Source: Saturnia japonica (taxonomy: Eukaryota; Arthropoda; Insecta; Lepidoptera; Saturniidae). Taken from it: a stretch of DNA of 64,000 bases. Shown one piece after another: positions 23,540 to 36,185 of the stretch. The notes beneath the pieces were generated by a model. It saw nothing but the letters and a program-made list of their open reading frames with translations. It made no database searches and was not told where the DNA came from. The first letter of the stretch is position 1. Each line of letters begins with the position of its first letter. Both the position numbers and the translations under genes were made by a program. The DNA is taken from assembly GCA_033032175.1 (NCBI GenBank), contig CM065322.1, forward strand, positions 9,424,001-9,488,000, read 5' to 3'.

Positions 23540-24080
23540 AACCCTTTGCTCTGACATGGTTCTTTTTGCGGAAGATACTTCACTTGTATTAAAAGTGAAA
23601 TTTAGTTAAAATTGCTATAAATAATTTAATGCTAAACAAAACCAAATGTATGAGATTTGTCTTGCCCAATCTCCGGCGTGTTGATAGTAATATCAAGATA
23701 GACGGGAATTTCGTAGGCTTAGTTGATAAAACTGTTTTCTTGGGTATTGCGCTTAATTCAAAATTACAATGGTGTCCGCACATTAATACTTTGGTGCATT
23801 CGCAGTACGTCGATTCGCCAGTTAACAATAGTATTGCCACTACTAGGGTAGTCTACTTCGCTTAATTTCACAGGTTAATGTATTACGGTATTTTGCTCTG
23901 GGGTTCAGCAGCTGAGGTAGATACCGTATGTATATTACAAAAGCGGGCGTTTCATGCAATCTCCAACCTGAGACCTCGTGAATTACTAAAAAACTAAATT
24001 TCAGGAACATAGTATTACTTTTATGTTATCTTATTATTTTAGCTTAAGTTTAGTTGTAATTGTAAAATAAATAAATAAAA
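23540..24080 (+). pseudogene. LINE reverse transcriptase fragment
   Basis: Starts with the decayed catalytic box (MVLFAEDTSL; canonical F-A-D-D, so the second acid of the pair follows an E replacement). It continues LNKTKCMRFVLP, then VFLGIALNSKLQW, and after a stop reads MYYGILLWGSAAEV and LQKRAFHAISNLRPR. These are the segments following the FADD box in Jockey/CR1-like LINEs. At least two stops and the mutated active site show it is dead. An AATAAATAAATAAAA tail is present at about 24066-24080. Confidence 0.7.
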
Positions 24081-24804
24081 TAGTTAAACCAGTAACTACG
24101 TACAGGCTCTACCGTTCTTAATGCAGTTTAAAAGTAGTTATAAGTTAAGTAAACTTTATTCAGTTTGGGATCTGAGAGAACAATTTCGAATATCGAAAAT
24201 TATTTGTCACTAATTCTATTTGTCGTTAGGTACTTCAATTTCCATTAATTTGAATTTATTTTTGTGAAGCGCCAGCAGATGTGAATAATGTAAACCGTAG
24301 CCTCGTGTATCAATAATATTTTTGTACGTATGACCTTTAAAGATGAATTTCTTCTGTACCTGTATAATTCAAATATGTCTTTTTATATAATAATAATTTA
24401 TATTCTTGCGAGAGATGCTATCAAAGGAATTTAATTATTATAAAAGACCAAAGAAAATTGTTTTAAGAACCATCTAGTAATAGTTATATGTACTCATAAA
24501 ACATCATGTAAAAAGGTAAGATACATAATTTGGTTTGGGTAAATTTGGGTAACTTGCTAGAGCAAATGATATTTACGAAATTCGCTAGATGGCAACAGTA
24601 AATTAATTAGAAATGTTTTATTTTAAATCAAATATGTGTTCATAGATGTCACTATAAACAAGTAAATTTTTTAACCTTTGAATAAATGAGTCTAGCTGAT
24701 ATGCTTTGTGCTTAAAATTTTAGAAAGCAATTAGATACTTTTTATTGGTACATAAGCTGATAATGGAAACTGGAAAGCGACTCGCCTAAGCCTATCACTA
24801 TGTT

Positions 24805-24865
24805 GGGTAATACACCTGGTTTATGGTGATCGCAATGCAATCGGACACAATCAAGGTAGGTAATT
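24805..24865 (+). repeat. Short dispersed repeat family G
   Basis: TTGGGTAATACACCTGGTTTATGGTGATCG...CAATCGGACACAAT, a diverged relative of 20815-20890. Confidence 0.35.
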
Positions 24866-25279
24866 GGCCCTAAAAAGCTACACGGGCTATTGCAAGTTAG
24901 CGAGTCTACTCTTTTAGAGAGAAATGCTTCTCTCACAGCCTGTAGTAACCAGCACCAGTAGAATACCAGAAGAGGTTATTTCCCATTGCCTAATCTCGCC
25001 ATTTTCTCTCATTTAGCACCACCCAGAGGGCACCTGTAAAATATCGAAAAATACAATCTACGAATGTCTATAGCATCACGTATCTACAGTTATCTTCTTG
25101 TATCGTTAACTTGTTATAATATTTAGTAGGTATATAGGAGATTTATAAAGCTAAAAGGAAATATGTAATGAAAGAAAAATAAAATCCAGGACATTTACAA
25201 ATTTTCGTGATATTATTTTAATGAAGATCGTTGAATTAAAAAAAAATTTACCTTAATAAATAATTTTATAAATCCTTAC

Positions 25280-25545
25280 AGTCCAATATTGCAGATCTCA
25301 CAAAATATTAACACCTCACGAGACAGTGTTTGATTTAAAGGATATAAACCAAGATCCAACGCCTTAGTTGCTACGTCAGGTATCAATCAGTGCAATCAAC
25401 GCTTGGCAGGTTGAGGTCAGGAACCGCCGCCCTGGCCGCGTCTACCCGGGTGGTCGGCTTAGTGATGCGTCGGCCTGGATATTCGGCGTTGAGCAGGCTC
25501 GACGCAGGAACAATAATTCTGACAAGTGAGATTGATTCCATGAAA
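25280..25545 (+). other. Unexplained GC-richer island
   Basis: Begins after a splice-acceptor-like CCTTACAG (25281) and includes CCGCCGCCCTGGCCGCG and CTACCCGGGTGGTCGG. All three frames have stops across the whole segment, although one frame is open for 27 codons from the acceptor-like site. It resembles repeat or decayed-gene sequence, but I do not recognise it. Confidence 0.3.
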
Positions 25546-25599
25546 ATAGAATTTAAAAATGCAATTCATAAATAGCTCGGATTGAGACTTCCGACTCCT

Positions 25600-27120
25600 T
25601 TATTAGTTTTGTACTTTTAAACTTATTATTGTAGGTAATAACTTTACCAAATAAAATATATAAATATCGATGATTATACTATTTTCCAATCTTTAAAAAA
25701 ATATCAGTTTTTACTATTCAAAAGTCTATCGCATAATGACAATCGTTTTTCTGCCTAGCTTTCAAATACCGTACTCACGATTCAGTTTTTAAAATTCTCC
25801 AAATATTTTTGAATAGTAGAATCATAGGTTTTATGTAAATAAATAAAACCTGTCATTAAGAAAAAAATTTTTTTTTTTTTTTTTGCGCATGTTCTATAAC
25901 TATCATGTTAGTCACTATGTTAGTCAAACCTAAATTGTAAACAAACAATGTATTATAATTAAATATGATAAAATTATATGAACCATTCTATATTAAACTA
26001 AAAGGGTCGTATTATAAATGATATCTGAACGGACGAATGCATTAACCTAACCGATGCCCTGGAAATTTGACAATAAACAATACATATTATATACGAAAAT
26101 AATATAGGAAATACAAGGTAAATAAGAGAATTAAGATAAGTAGAAGCGGACCACACAGACCTAATATAACAAACTTTTAAATAAATACATAATAAAAAAA
26201 TTTTGCAAGTACTCTACTTGCATGTCAGTACTCGGCGGGCAACAAGATGTCAATAAAAGAAAAAAGGTGGCGTCCCCCCACTCGCACGTCATCGTTACGG
26301 TGTGAGGAGAAGGGATACCAGGGTGAAGTTCTTGACCCAAAGTCAAAGATATTTCTTGTCAAAAAGTGGACAAGTAGGTGGGCCTTTCACATATATAATA
26401 TATATTATTAAGCTTCGAATAAGGTCCTGTCAAATTAATAGAGGACAAATAGGAACTCTATATGAAGTAGTTTGCTTATATTTACGGAAACAATATGTAT
26501 ATAAATGACTCGTCTACGATCGAGTCTGTATTTGCTTTTGAGACTTTCGGCACAGAAACTGAGTTATCAAGTAGAAGTTATTTTCATTTATATTTAATTA
26601 AGATTGTAAATATTTAATAGCTTGTACTATGCATAAATTTAAAGATAATAAATATTAACTTGTGTTTTAAAATTGTGCTATTATTTATATACCCTAAAGG
26701 CCTAAACGATTAAACGTTCAATTAATACAGTCAAGTTTCAAGTTACACGGATACATTACTCGTCTTCGGTGTGCAGTTTTACTGCGCATGACATTGCGGT
26801 TGCCGCTAACCTACCCCACTTATTATACATTTCCAGAAACCGATTTATTGATAGGCGCTGATAAGTTCTGGGAGGTGTTAAGCGAAGGCAGTCGGTGACT
26901 ATCTGACGGTCAATTCCTACAAAATACAAAATTAGGATGGTTAATTTCTGGTCCTGTGTACACTGGTCATCATATGCGTACAGACAATCAGATACAGTGT
27001 CATTTTTCTACAAATTTACATGTGAGCTTAAAGGCATTCTTTTAACTCGAGGAAGTCAGGCCTCAATCATACGATCGCTCGTGGTACGGCTGCGGTGCCG
27101 GCGCAGCGCGGCGGTTGTGC
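25600..27120. other. No gene recognised
   Basis: AT-rich, with a poly(T) run near 25869-25884. The short ORFs (26161-26508, 26937-27146) lack any recognisable motif or codon pattern. Confidence 0.4.
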
Positions 27121-27129
27121 GGCGGCGGT

Positions 27130-27248
27130 GCTCCTATAAAAAGTAGGGAGTTGAGTGACGAATGATACGAAGCCCGGTAAAGTTGTCAAAGCCTCTAATG
27201 GCCCCAGGGCCGTAAAGACTAACAGCGTAGTCAGTTCTAAAAAAAATG
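27130..27248 (+). repeat. Retroposon 3' end (family E)
   Basis: TAAAGTTGTCAAAGCCTC...AAGACTAACAGCGTAGTCAG-TTCT followed by eight A. The GC-rich DNA just upstream (27075-27130, rich in GCGGCGG) may be the 5' part of the same element. Confidence 0.55.
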
Positions 27249-27259
27249 ATCTGTGGGAT

Positions 27260-29330
27260 TCTACTTCTACTGTTTAATTGATGCGTTATTTTACCAGATT
27301 ATTGGGTCATTTTCTGTGGTCATTAGTAAAGTGTAAAGCAATAAACTGTTTTTAATATTTCTGTATATTTAATTTATCGTCCAAGTCAAGACCATAATTC
27401 CATGGTCTTTACAATATCATATTTTATAAGATTTTTGTGGCAACCTCCTATAATTCTTCATAAAATTATTTATTCAAACATAATTATTTATGTGTTAACT
27501 AATCTGTTGAATAAATAATTAATATTTTATAATTTTAAAGCTCATGTTCCCCGCTATTGAAGAAAAATAAGTTAATAGCACTTAAAATTGAAAAAAAAAG
27601 ATTAACATGTAGGAGGCGCCACCTATTAATAATCTATTTAATTAAGATGACAGCTTTACACTCTATATTGTGCGGAATATTCGCAAGGGTCAACTAGTTT
27701 ATGTAAATACATGAAGAAAAAAACTATTTAACAAAATACAGTGATAAATTACAGTGACATATTTAAATTAGTTGTTTTGTTCGACGAAGTCTATTATTGA
27801 GGTCTTTTATATTATCATTTATGCAGAATGCAGACTATGTGGGGCGATGCGCTGATTGTAATTTTAAGTTTTATTAATATATTATATAACATTTAAATAT
27901 TGTATTTCATTTAACTAGGACATATCTTTTTTTATTCCTACATTAAAATGTTTTAAACAATTTTTATAAAATTGTTTATTGTCATATATTAAAAAAGGTA
28001 CTGGCTGAATTTCCGGCATAGGCTGAAAAATACTAGGTATGTCTTTTGTAAGATAAAGTAATATAAACTTTTTCTCCGTGAAGAAGCTTGTGAAAGCAAT
28101 TTAGAAATTAGAAGATTATCTGTTCACACAAGGAGACGATTTGATGTTTTATTCTGTGATTTGTAATTTTGGCTTTAAAAGGAAGAATTTACTTAAAATA
28201 GTTGTTAAAAATACCGCTCTACCTAAGAAAAATAGTTCCTAGAATGCGAAAACTTAATATTATAGTGAATTTAGCTTAAAAATATCCAAATGACGAATAA
28301 TAATAAATGGCAAATGTATCAATTGAAATGAAATCGATGTGTAGGTAGATTATTAAAAGATGAATGTATTCATTAAAACTATTAAAACCTATTTTACTTC
28401 TAATGCAGGGCTACTAGGCATTGTGCCTAAAATACTAGCAGCATTGCCGCATTGAATGACAATGCTGATTTTTTGGGCAATGAATTATTAAATTATTAGT
28501 ATAATGGAATTATTAAATATATTAAAAAACTTAACAATTAATTACCAACAATATTATAATTATTTATATGTGTATAAGTTGCGCAAATTATTAAGATTTG
28601 AGATAAAAAATAATATACAATTGGATGTGAAAGTTAATAAGTTCAATCTCCTATTACTAATAACATACCGCCTACCGTCTACATTGCTATGCAACGCACA
28701 AATATACATCACAATAAGTTCTTAGAAAAACGTCCATCATAAACATTACTAAGCTTTTTCTTCTTCTTTCTAACTCGGCAACTAGTTAGGTATCTTTACT
28801 GAAGACCCATTCCTGTCATTATCGAGTAAATATACACGGTCCTACAATGAATAATGAATTATGAAATTTAAATAAACTTATATTAATTGCAACAAAAAAA
28901 AAGCGCTGATGCACAATCGAATGTAAACATTTCCTTCCAAATTGGTTCAGTAATTCCCGAGATATACACATAAACAAGTACATAGTAATAATATTTATAA
29001 TTAAAAGGACAATAGGTACACACAAACTATATTACATATTAATTTGAACAATAATAGTTAAAGATGTGCATTGTATACAGAACATCGTTTTCTAGAAGTT
29101 GGTAAAAAAAAATCGATTCATTTACTTAAAAAAAAAAAAAACTTAATTTGAATTGTAATAAATGTTATTTATCATTTAGGTAAGTATTTATTTTGTTGTG
29201 TATAAAAATTATTCATGTTAAACATTAAAAATATATTGAACCAATTTGTATTTTGAAATCGTTTAATACTTTAGAATTTTAAAACTTTAGTTTATATGTA
29301 GATTTTACAACACGTGAGTGAATACGGTTG
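27260..29330. other. AT-rich stretch, nothing recognised
   Basis: About 2 kb of AT-rich DNA with homopolymer A tracts (29126-29141). No coding or repeat signature was seen. Confidence 0.45.
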
Positions 29331-29344
29331 CACTTGTTTTGTAC

Positions 29345-29465
29345 TAACACTCGACAAAGTGACTGTACTGGACCTGATAGTAAGTACAGTACGATCCACA
29401 AACAACGGCGATTGTCGGCGACACAAATTTCGTCTGCAGTCGTCGATGTCAAGGCAAAGCCTCTT
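29345..29465 (-). repeat. LINE 3' UTR (tail family F), minus copy
   Basis: Plus-strand text GACTGTACTGGACCTGATAG-TAAGTACAGTACGATCC...CAACGGCGATTGTCGGCGAC is the reverse complement of the family F tail at 570-665. Two overlapping 60-residue ORFs here are shadows. Confidence 0.5.
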
Positions 29466-29599
29466 TATTCGTACCGTGATGGGTGCTATCGTATAGTTGT
29501 GTTTATTTAGTTTAGATTATTATTAGTTCGCGTGGTTCGGTAGTGGAAGGGAGATGATGGAATAAGTTAAAATAAACTCTTTGCAATATTAACATAACA

Positions 29600-29870
29600 T
29601 ACTATCACGGCTGTATCCTCGAAGGGTTAAGCAGAGGTGTTAGTACACCCGCAGTTCGCCGGGTATGTTTTAGGAATTTTAGGCCCCATGTAAAAGAGGG
29701 CGAGCCTGTTGCCGTTCATTAATCAGGCACAATGCCAAACTCCGAGCTGCTACTGAGCATTTCATAGAAAAACCTAATAACACTTTGTGCGACCTGGGAA
29801 TCTAACCCAGAACTTCGAGTATAAATGTCGCACTTAGAACCACCAGACTAAAGAGGTAGTTTTTTAGAAC
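29600..29870 (-). repeat. tRNA-derived SINE
   Basis: Reading the minus strand, the 5' head is tRNA-like: CTCTTTAGTCTGGTGGTTCT, then a B-box-like CTGGGTTAGATTCCCAGGTCGC. The body follows (GCCTGATTAATGAACGGCAAC, CGAACTGCGGGTGTACTAAC, TTCGAGGATACAGCC). This order and these blocks match a SINE family I know from moths. The B box has a mutated base, so it is likely silent. Confidence 0.65.
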
Positions 29871-30063
29871 ATTGACCTTGGTATATACAATAAAACACGC
29901 TTGGCAAGGCAATGCTCCTTCGCCGTTGAAGCTTATTGAAGAGTTGATACAATAAATGTAATCAGTGAATATAATGAAATTCTCTTGAAATATTTCCAAA
30001 CTTTCTATAATTAACAAAGTTTTCTAATGCAATAAAACATTGATAAAGTGAATTTATATAAAA

Positions 30064-31171
30064 CTAGCTGTGCCCCGCGGTTTCACCCGCATGTAATTTA
30101 GAAGAAATCAGTGATTGATGATTTATAATCTATACAATTAATAAAATTGAAGTGTCTGTTTGTAATGTTAAAATAACAGTTTTTTACTAAATGCATATCA
30201 AAGTATATACGAAACCTATAACAAAAAGCCCATTATTTCAATTTTTGTCTTTCTGTCTGTCTATTTGTTCCGGGTAATCTCCGAAACGGTTAGACCGATT
30301 TTGACGGGACTTTCACTGATACATAGCTGATGGTATAGGGAGTAACTTAGGCTACTTTTATTTTAGAAAAAGAATTAGGGTTCTGCACAAATAAAAAAAA
30401 ATACTGGTCATGGTGAATCAAATTGGGCGCTTAAATAGATTATGCTGAGTAAACCATAAGAGATATAGCAAATTAATGCACTACATAATTATAGTCATTA
30501 AAGGGACCTACAAAAAAGCCTGGCTATACAAGCTATATCTATCTTCAAAGGAACACCCAAAATAAGCATTTTTGTCTTTAAAATAGCTGGGAGCAGGGGA
30601 GAAAGAATTGCGCTGGCATTTTGTAGTCCACGTGAGCGAAGCCACAGGCACAGCTAGTACTTCAATTAAGACAATATTTTTTCGGGCGGCCAGATAGTCT
30701 CATCGCGGCATCGTCCGGCTAGTTCGAGTATTGAAATATTTTAATTTTGTATTATCTCTCAAAGTATGTGTCCAAATAACACGAAGTATCTTTAACAAAA
30801 AAAAATTGCAAAAATATTTTATTGTGGCTAATGTATAAGAAATACATATATCCTATTGCTGAATTTTTTATATATACTAATGATCAATATTTTTGTAGAA
30901 CATTCTATTGACGTATCATTAAACATTAAGCCAGCGCATGCTTCTAAAGCAGTTCGCGAGGGCTTCGACTTCAGACTTACGTAACAAAAATCAATATTTA
31001 AGGTTAGCTAGACACTGTAGCCTAATGTTATAATATAACCTATACTATTCCTCGTGAGTCTGGCTATCATATAAAAAAAAAAATCGAATCCGACTGGTAG
31101 TTCCAGAGATTAGCGTGTATAAACAAAAAACCTTTTCCTCTTTATTATATTATTAGTATTAGTATAATAGA
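30064..31171 (-). mobile_element. Helitron, family A, interrupted by a nested Helitron
   Basis: The 3' end read on + is CTAGCTGTGCCCCGCGGTTT (30064). The 5' end read on + is TTAGTATTAGTATAATAGA (ends 31171), i.e. TCTATTATAC on the minus strand. Colinear with 61327-61935 apart from the 529-bp insertion at 30129-30657. Shared interior includes TTAAGCCAGCGCATGC and GCAGTTCGCGAGGGCTTCGA. Non-autonomous. Confidence 0.75.
30129..30657 (+). mobile_element. Nested non-autonomous Helitron, family H
   Basis: Runs from TCTATACAATTAATAAAAT to GCCACAGGCACAGCTAG and sits between A and T of the host Helitron, without target duplication, exactly as Helitrons insert. The unoccupied site is preserved in the paralogous copy near 61388 (GATTTATAATATGTACTTTA). 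Relatives: 1714 and 5553. Confidence 0.8.
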
Positions 31172-31199
31172 TTTTACATGTTTTTCTTTTAATATGGAA

Positions 31200-31806
31200 C
31201 GATTTATATAATTTATAAACAAAGTGTTCTAGTCCTTCCATTTTAAATTTCGAACTCTACGTCCTTATGAGGCCGTGTCCTAAAAAAGTGCATAACCTCT
31301 TTCAGCTTAGAAACCTTCAAATGTAGTACGGTGACTTTCGAGACATTCCAATTTTAAAGAGTATTTGCTTATGTTTTTAAGTGAGTTCAACCTTTTTTGA
31401 ATAAAATCGGAGTGAGTTTTCAAACATGTGTCAAAATAAAATGTAATTTAAATCAAAAGCACTAAGGAGTATTGATGTCAACTTCGAAGCAAATCACCGC
31501 CAAAATAACTTTCTACCCTTTTTAACCCCGTTAGGGGATGAATTTGAATAAAATACGAAACACGTCTTCCATCAATTCTGTTAAAAAAGGTTTATGCAAA
31601 ATTTGAAGTAGATTGGACCAAGGAATCACGTTGTCCCATACAAACTTTGCCCCCCTTTTCGGTAGAATTTCGGAAAATCCTCTCTTATCGGATGCCTACG
31701 TCATACAAAGAACACACTCTCCAAGTTTCAGGTCTCTACGATCAGCGGTTTAGACTGTGCGTTGATCCGTCAGTCATTCAGGTCAAAGCATTTTATATGT
31801 ATAGAT
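31200..31806 (+). repeat. Retroposon tail, family J
   Basis: Colinear with 61960-62608: TTTCGAACTCTACG, GGCCGTGTCCTAAAA, AGCACTAAGGAGTATTGATG and GGTCTCTACGATCAGCGGTT, ending GTCAGTCATTCAGGTCAAAG and TATATGTATAGATAA. The ending is like RTE-type LINE/SINE tails. No ORF. Confidence 0.6.
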
Positions 31807-32299
31807 AAAATAACTTTATTTAAAAAAACTGAAAAAGCATGAAAGTAGAATAAATATACAGTAGAAATGAGAACGCTAAGAGATATGTTAGGAGTGAAAT
31901 TGAGTTACTGGATAAGAGAATTTTGTGGGGAGAAAGAAAATATAGTGAATTAGTCACACACATTGAAAAAGGGATGATTTAACGTTTTTTTAGACTTATT
32001 AATTTTATTCACCTTGTTTAAACTATTTAACATTAAAGTTTCATATAAGTGTTATAATATATGGAGAGATGTAAGTGTATGATAGTTGTGGTGTTTCACC
32101 GTGATGACATTTGCAATTTGATACGTTTTGTCATCTGTGGTTACACCCGGTAAATGATTATGAATGGTTATTATAAATTGATATTAATTGTGAATGATAT
32201 ACATGCAAATAAAATATGTAAAGTAAAGTTCATCTTAGATTAACTTATAGCTAAAAATATTAATTTAAAATAATAATACAAAATTTTCTTGCAATATTT

Positions 32300-33340
32300 A
32301 ATGCTATATTATCCTAAATTGCAACAGAGTAAATATATTATAGGAGCAATAAAAATAATATAAGGACCTAAATTTAATTAAAATTTTTAGATTGCTATTA
32401 ATAAAGTTCGCTAGTTTTACGTATGGTTTTAGAGTTGATTCCTTTTTCATTACGCATTTAAGTTCATAGGGTGATAAGTTAAAGTTTTCGTAAAGGATTT
32501 CATGATCCGATCGAAATATGTCAAATCGAGGACAATCTTCAAAAAGGTGTTCCATGGATCCTCACCCAAACAATTTCAATGAGTCCGGGATGCATATGAA
32601 TGATGTAGTGTGTTTACGTGACCAAGGGGTGCGTATCACTGCGATTTTGGATTTCTTGGATGGCGGATCTGAAATCAGTGTAAATGATGATGTGTGTATG
32701 TTTGTGATGGTTTGTCCGTTTGCAGGCCTAAACGATGGCGTAAAGCTCTTGCCTGAAAAACATAACAACTGCTATGATGTTTAAATTTTTTACTCACCGG
32801 CGAATGGTTTTGAGCATAGCGAATGAACACTGCACCAACGTTATAATCTTCTTAATTGCTTTTTTCAGTATATATGTAGGTGGATTATGAGTGAAGGTTT
32901 GCCTGGAACTCGGTAACCTCTTTCTGATTTGTTAGTATTGGAGAGTCAAAAGACATTCTATGTGTTGGATATAAAAGATGATGTGGAAAGTTGGGCGTTT
33001 CAAGAGAGATGTCATCAGGAAGGTATTATGTCTTTCCTGTTACTCACGTTTCTATAATAAGACGGACTTCTCGATCTTTTAGGTCTAGGGATGTGAATTG
33101 TGCTGACGCAAAAGCGGCAGGAGTACATACCGTTTTAAAACTTTTGATTGCTTTGATGGTGAAGCTGCCTTGTACGCCCAACAGACGCTTCTTGACATAT
33201 TTGTTATATACAATGTGTCCCCATATACCGGCCGCATATGTTATTATTGGTTCTATGACCTGCAAGTAAATGGTTTGGATGTTTTCAGGATTTGCTCACC
33301 ATGTAGGTATGCAGTAGCATGAAAGTTTATTGAAAATGCA
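32300..33340 (-). pseudogene. LINE ORF2 remnant with RNase H region
   Basis: Minus-strand order: CIPTW, a stop, ANPENIQTIYLQVIEPIITY then AAGIWG (post-RT region, 33310-33200); FTIKAIKSFKTV (about 33150); YLPDDISLETPNFPHH (about 32980); RNase H-like pieces VGAVFIRYAQ and VFQARAL (32850-32720); IRHPRNPKSQ in a shifted frame; finally HLFEDCPRF (about 32530), the terminal 'H....CP.F' motif. At least four stops and several frameshifts. Probably an I/R1-type LINE with a C-terminal RNase H. Several short ORFs on both strands here are its debris. Confidence 0.7.
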
Positions 33341-33357
33341 TGAGTATGCTTTGATGT

Positions 33358-33630
33358 TTTGGGCATGTAGAGAGGATTAGTGAAAGAAGAATGATTAAAC
33401 AAATTTATAAGGCAAGTATGAATGGGAGTGTTAGAAGAGGAAAGCTTAGACGAACGTTCCTCGTTTAAATCGGGGATATTCTGAAGAAAGGTCAGGTCAA
33501 GAGTACTCTAATTCAACAAGTATGCTTGAAAAGACTGATGAATGTTGAAGAAGCGAAAGATGTATGCCAGGACGCAGCAAGTGGAAGGATGTGGTCCCTG
33601 CATACCCCATTGCGAGAAAGGCGAGATTGA
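33358..33630 (+). pseudogene. LINE ORF2 C-terminal fragment
   Basis: One frame with one internal stop reads FGHVERISERRMIKQIYK, RRGKLRRTFLV, stop, IGDILKKGQVKST, VCLKRLMNVEEAKDVCQD, and ends at a stop at 33628. This is the conserved end (GHVER....K.IY.....GRGRPR....D.I...L..G.VKS......C.....V.EAK..C.DR..W) of a LINE family widespread in moths. It lies tail-on against the minus-strand LINE to its left. Confidence 0.65.
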
Positions 33631-33637
33631 GAACGTT

Positions 33638-34310
33638 GGACTGAAAAATAGTAGAACAAAAACTAAGCATTTGTTCTGCGCCTTCGATGGTTCATCCACT
33701 CTATCTCATATAGCCTTAAATGGTGTGTAAATTTTCGGTACCTCTGTTCATTGATCCAAAACCACGGTGACATTGACCATGACGTGAACTAGGTTAAATG
33801 CTAAGTGGAGGAGGAAATGACGACATGTCTCGGGGATAACATGTGATCCTTGAATGCCCCTGAAGCTTAAGGGGAAAGTGTATAAAATCATTATAACACC
33901 TATCTTGACGTATGGATCTGAATACTAAGCAATGAAAGAATTTGATAAAAAAAGATTACATGTGGCAGACATGCGAATGATATGTGGTGTAACTAGAATG
34001 GATAAGATTAGGAATGAGTTTATCAGAGAAAGTCTAAAAGTACCACCTGTCACATAGAAGTTGAGGGGTTATAGACTAGCGTGGTATGGGCATGTCATGA
34101 GGAGTGATGAAAATCATATAACTAGAAGAATGTTAAGTATGAAAGTGGATGGAGACAGGAGTAGAGGAAGACCGCAGAAGGTATGGATGGACTGTATAAA
34201 GAATGATATGCGTATAAAGGTGTGAATAGAGAGATTATATTTGATAAAGTAGAGTGGAAGAAGAAAAAAGAAGAAGTAGCACGACAAAGTAATGGCATTC
34301 TTTTAGTAAA
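33638..34310 (+). pseudogene. RTE-like LINE reverse transcriptase, C-terminal third
   Basis: Reads SRTKTKHLFCAFDGSSTLSH, then GDIDHDVN (after a gap and stop), and after a frameshift KWRRK, LKGKVYKIII, TPILTYGSEY, stop, AMKEFDKKRLHVADMRMICG, VTRMDKIRNEFIRESLKV, LRGYRLAWYGHVMRSDENHI, RGRPQKVWMDCIKNDMR. These follow the palm domain in RTE-type LINEs (LTYGSE.WA, RL..YGHV.R, RGRP...W.D...DM). At least five stops and a frameshift. The minus-strand ORF 34122-34331 is a shadow. Confidence 0.75.
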
Positions 34311-34329
34311 TATAGCACAATCCAAGAAC

Positions 34330-35950
34330 AACGACGACTACTGACAGTTCGACAATCTATCGCCGGTCGTCAAAGTAACGCCAGCAATTATCACGAATGT
34401 TTTTCCCGCAAGCTCAACATTGTCAAATATTGAGAAAAAACTGGGTTACAATTAGATTTTAGAACAACATGTTTTTCCACTAAAGTATGGCAAAATCCTA
34501 TACACTAATATTTATCGTAGTAATATGAAAACGCCACAAAGTGGCACAGTAGCCCTTGGATTGTTTTGCCGCCACCGGCCAGTCAAACCAGCTAGCCAAA
34601 GTAATTCCTATTTAAGTATTTTATTGCTCAATTTCTTCACTGTGATTCTAGACTACGTTAGTCTTAAATACTAGTTTTAACTAGTCTTAAATAAAATTTA
34701 TTAAGCATGTTACAATTAAAAATACGATTTTATTTATCTCACGTGAGAGTAGTGGGGTAGGTAGGCTTCGAACCAAGTCTCACAAAATCACCTCACGTAA
34801 TTAATGGACGTCCCCTAACATACATTGCACGTTGAATAATAGTTCGCTTTTTTGGAATATGTTTTCTACTTTGTAGTGGAAAAAAACAAACACATATAAT
34901 ATAATTTTTTGCACCTAACCTCAATTAACCCTAATGACTAAATCCAAAGTGATTATTACCATTTCTGCAACACAATGATTAATGATATTAGTTGTTATGA
35001 AATTGCACACTGTAAATACAATCAATTAGTTGGGTACATATTGTACATTTTGACCTTAATCAAATATAAATAAAATCTCTTTTCTTCAGTTAAGCAATAA
35101 GATATTCATATCTAAAGGTGTCTGGCACACATTGAACTATGTAATGAATACCACAAAGTTTTTTTTTAATGAGCTGGATTATAAAACGTAACTTTTTTAA
35201 TTACCTACACTGTCGTCATCCCATTGTCTCTACACTGTCAAACTTCAGCTCTTGACAAATTTTAAGTACAAACTTTCTAGAATACTCACTGCCCAATGGT
35301 CTAAGCTCTGTGAGGATCTGTCCTATCTGTCAGTCAGTCAAATTTTATTATGTATTAGTTATGATAAAAGTTTTACAAAATTACAGTCTAACTTGCTAAC
35401 AGAGAAATTTGACTTAATCTGGTAATTTAAATTATATTGTTTGCAAATATAATAATTAACTACTTCATTTATTGTAAATATAATTAATTAAGTATATCAT
35501 TTTAAGTGAACAATGTTTTCTTTCAGTTTTAATATATCAATTATTAATTCTACACTGTTCATTTTTCATAAAATATTTTTGAATACGCCGTCCAGTTATT
35601 TGACTTCAAAGCAATTGAATCAATATGTCAATAAAAGATTTTAGAGTAAGTTCGTCTCTTTCGGAACGAGTGATACCGCCCAATATGTATATTTATTTAC
35701 ACGAACCATTTCGGGGTACTTTGGACCCCTGCATAAGTCAAAAACTATTTAAGCTAACATACATGAAATTTTGTATGTTTAATAAATTACCCCTGAACAC
35801 TTAGAACAATAAATTTCACGAATAAATCTATTATAGTTATTAAGTTCCGAAAAGTAGCATTTTTATGACTCGTTCACTCACTCAGATCATAAAGTATATA
35901 CAAATAACCCAAATGAAAAAAAAAAAAATAAAAAAAACAATTTTAAACGA
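34330..35950. other. No gene recognised
   Basis: AT-rich, ending in A-rich simple sequence (35914-35942). No motif identified. Confidence 0.4.
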
Positions 35951-35959
35951 AATAATGAT

Positions 35960-36185
35960 TATTTATTAACGGCGTTTCCATCCTCTCACCGAAAGATGTC
36001 GTTGTGCTTATTTATGTCCATAACGAACATCTAATCATCTAATTTTCCGCACGTGATTATAGTAACGCAGTAGTTATTTACATCCCGTAACTTTATTTTT
36101 AGCCATATTTTTGTCAATTCATATGCCGTATCGATTGAGAAATTACGTGTATTTCCCGTGTACAATTTTCATCAAATAATTATTT
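35960..36185 (-). mobile_element. Helitron-like family C remnant
   Basis: The minus strand reads TTTGATGAAAATTGTACACG, AATCGATACGGCATATGAAT and AAGTTACGGGATGTA, which align with 10045-10150 of the family C copy. Ends not preserved. Confidence 0.45.
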
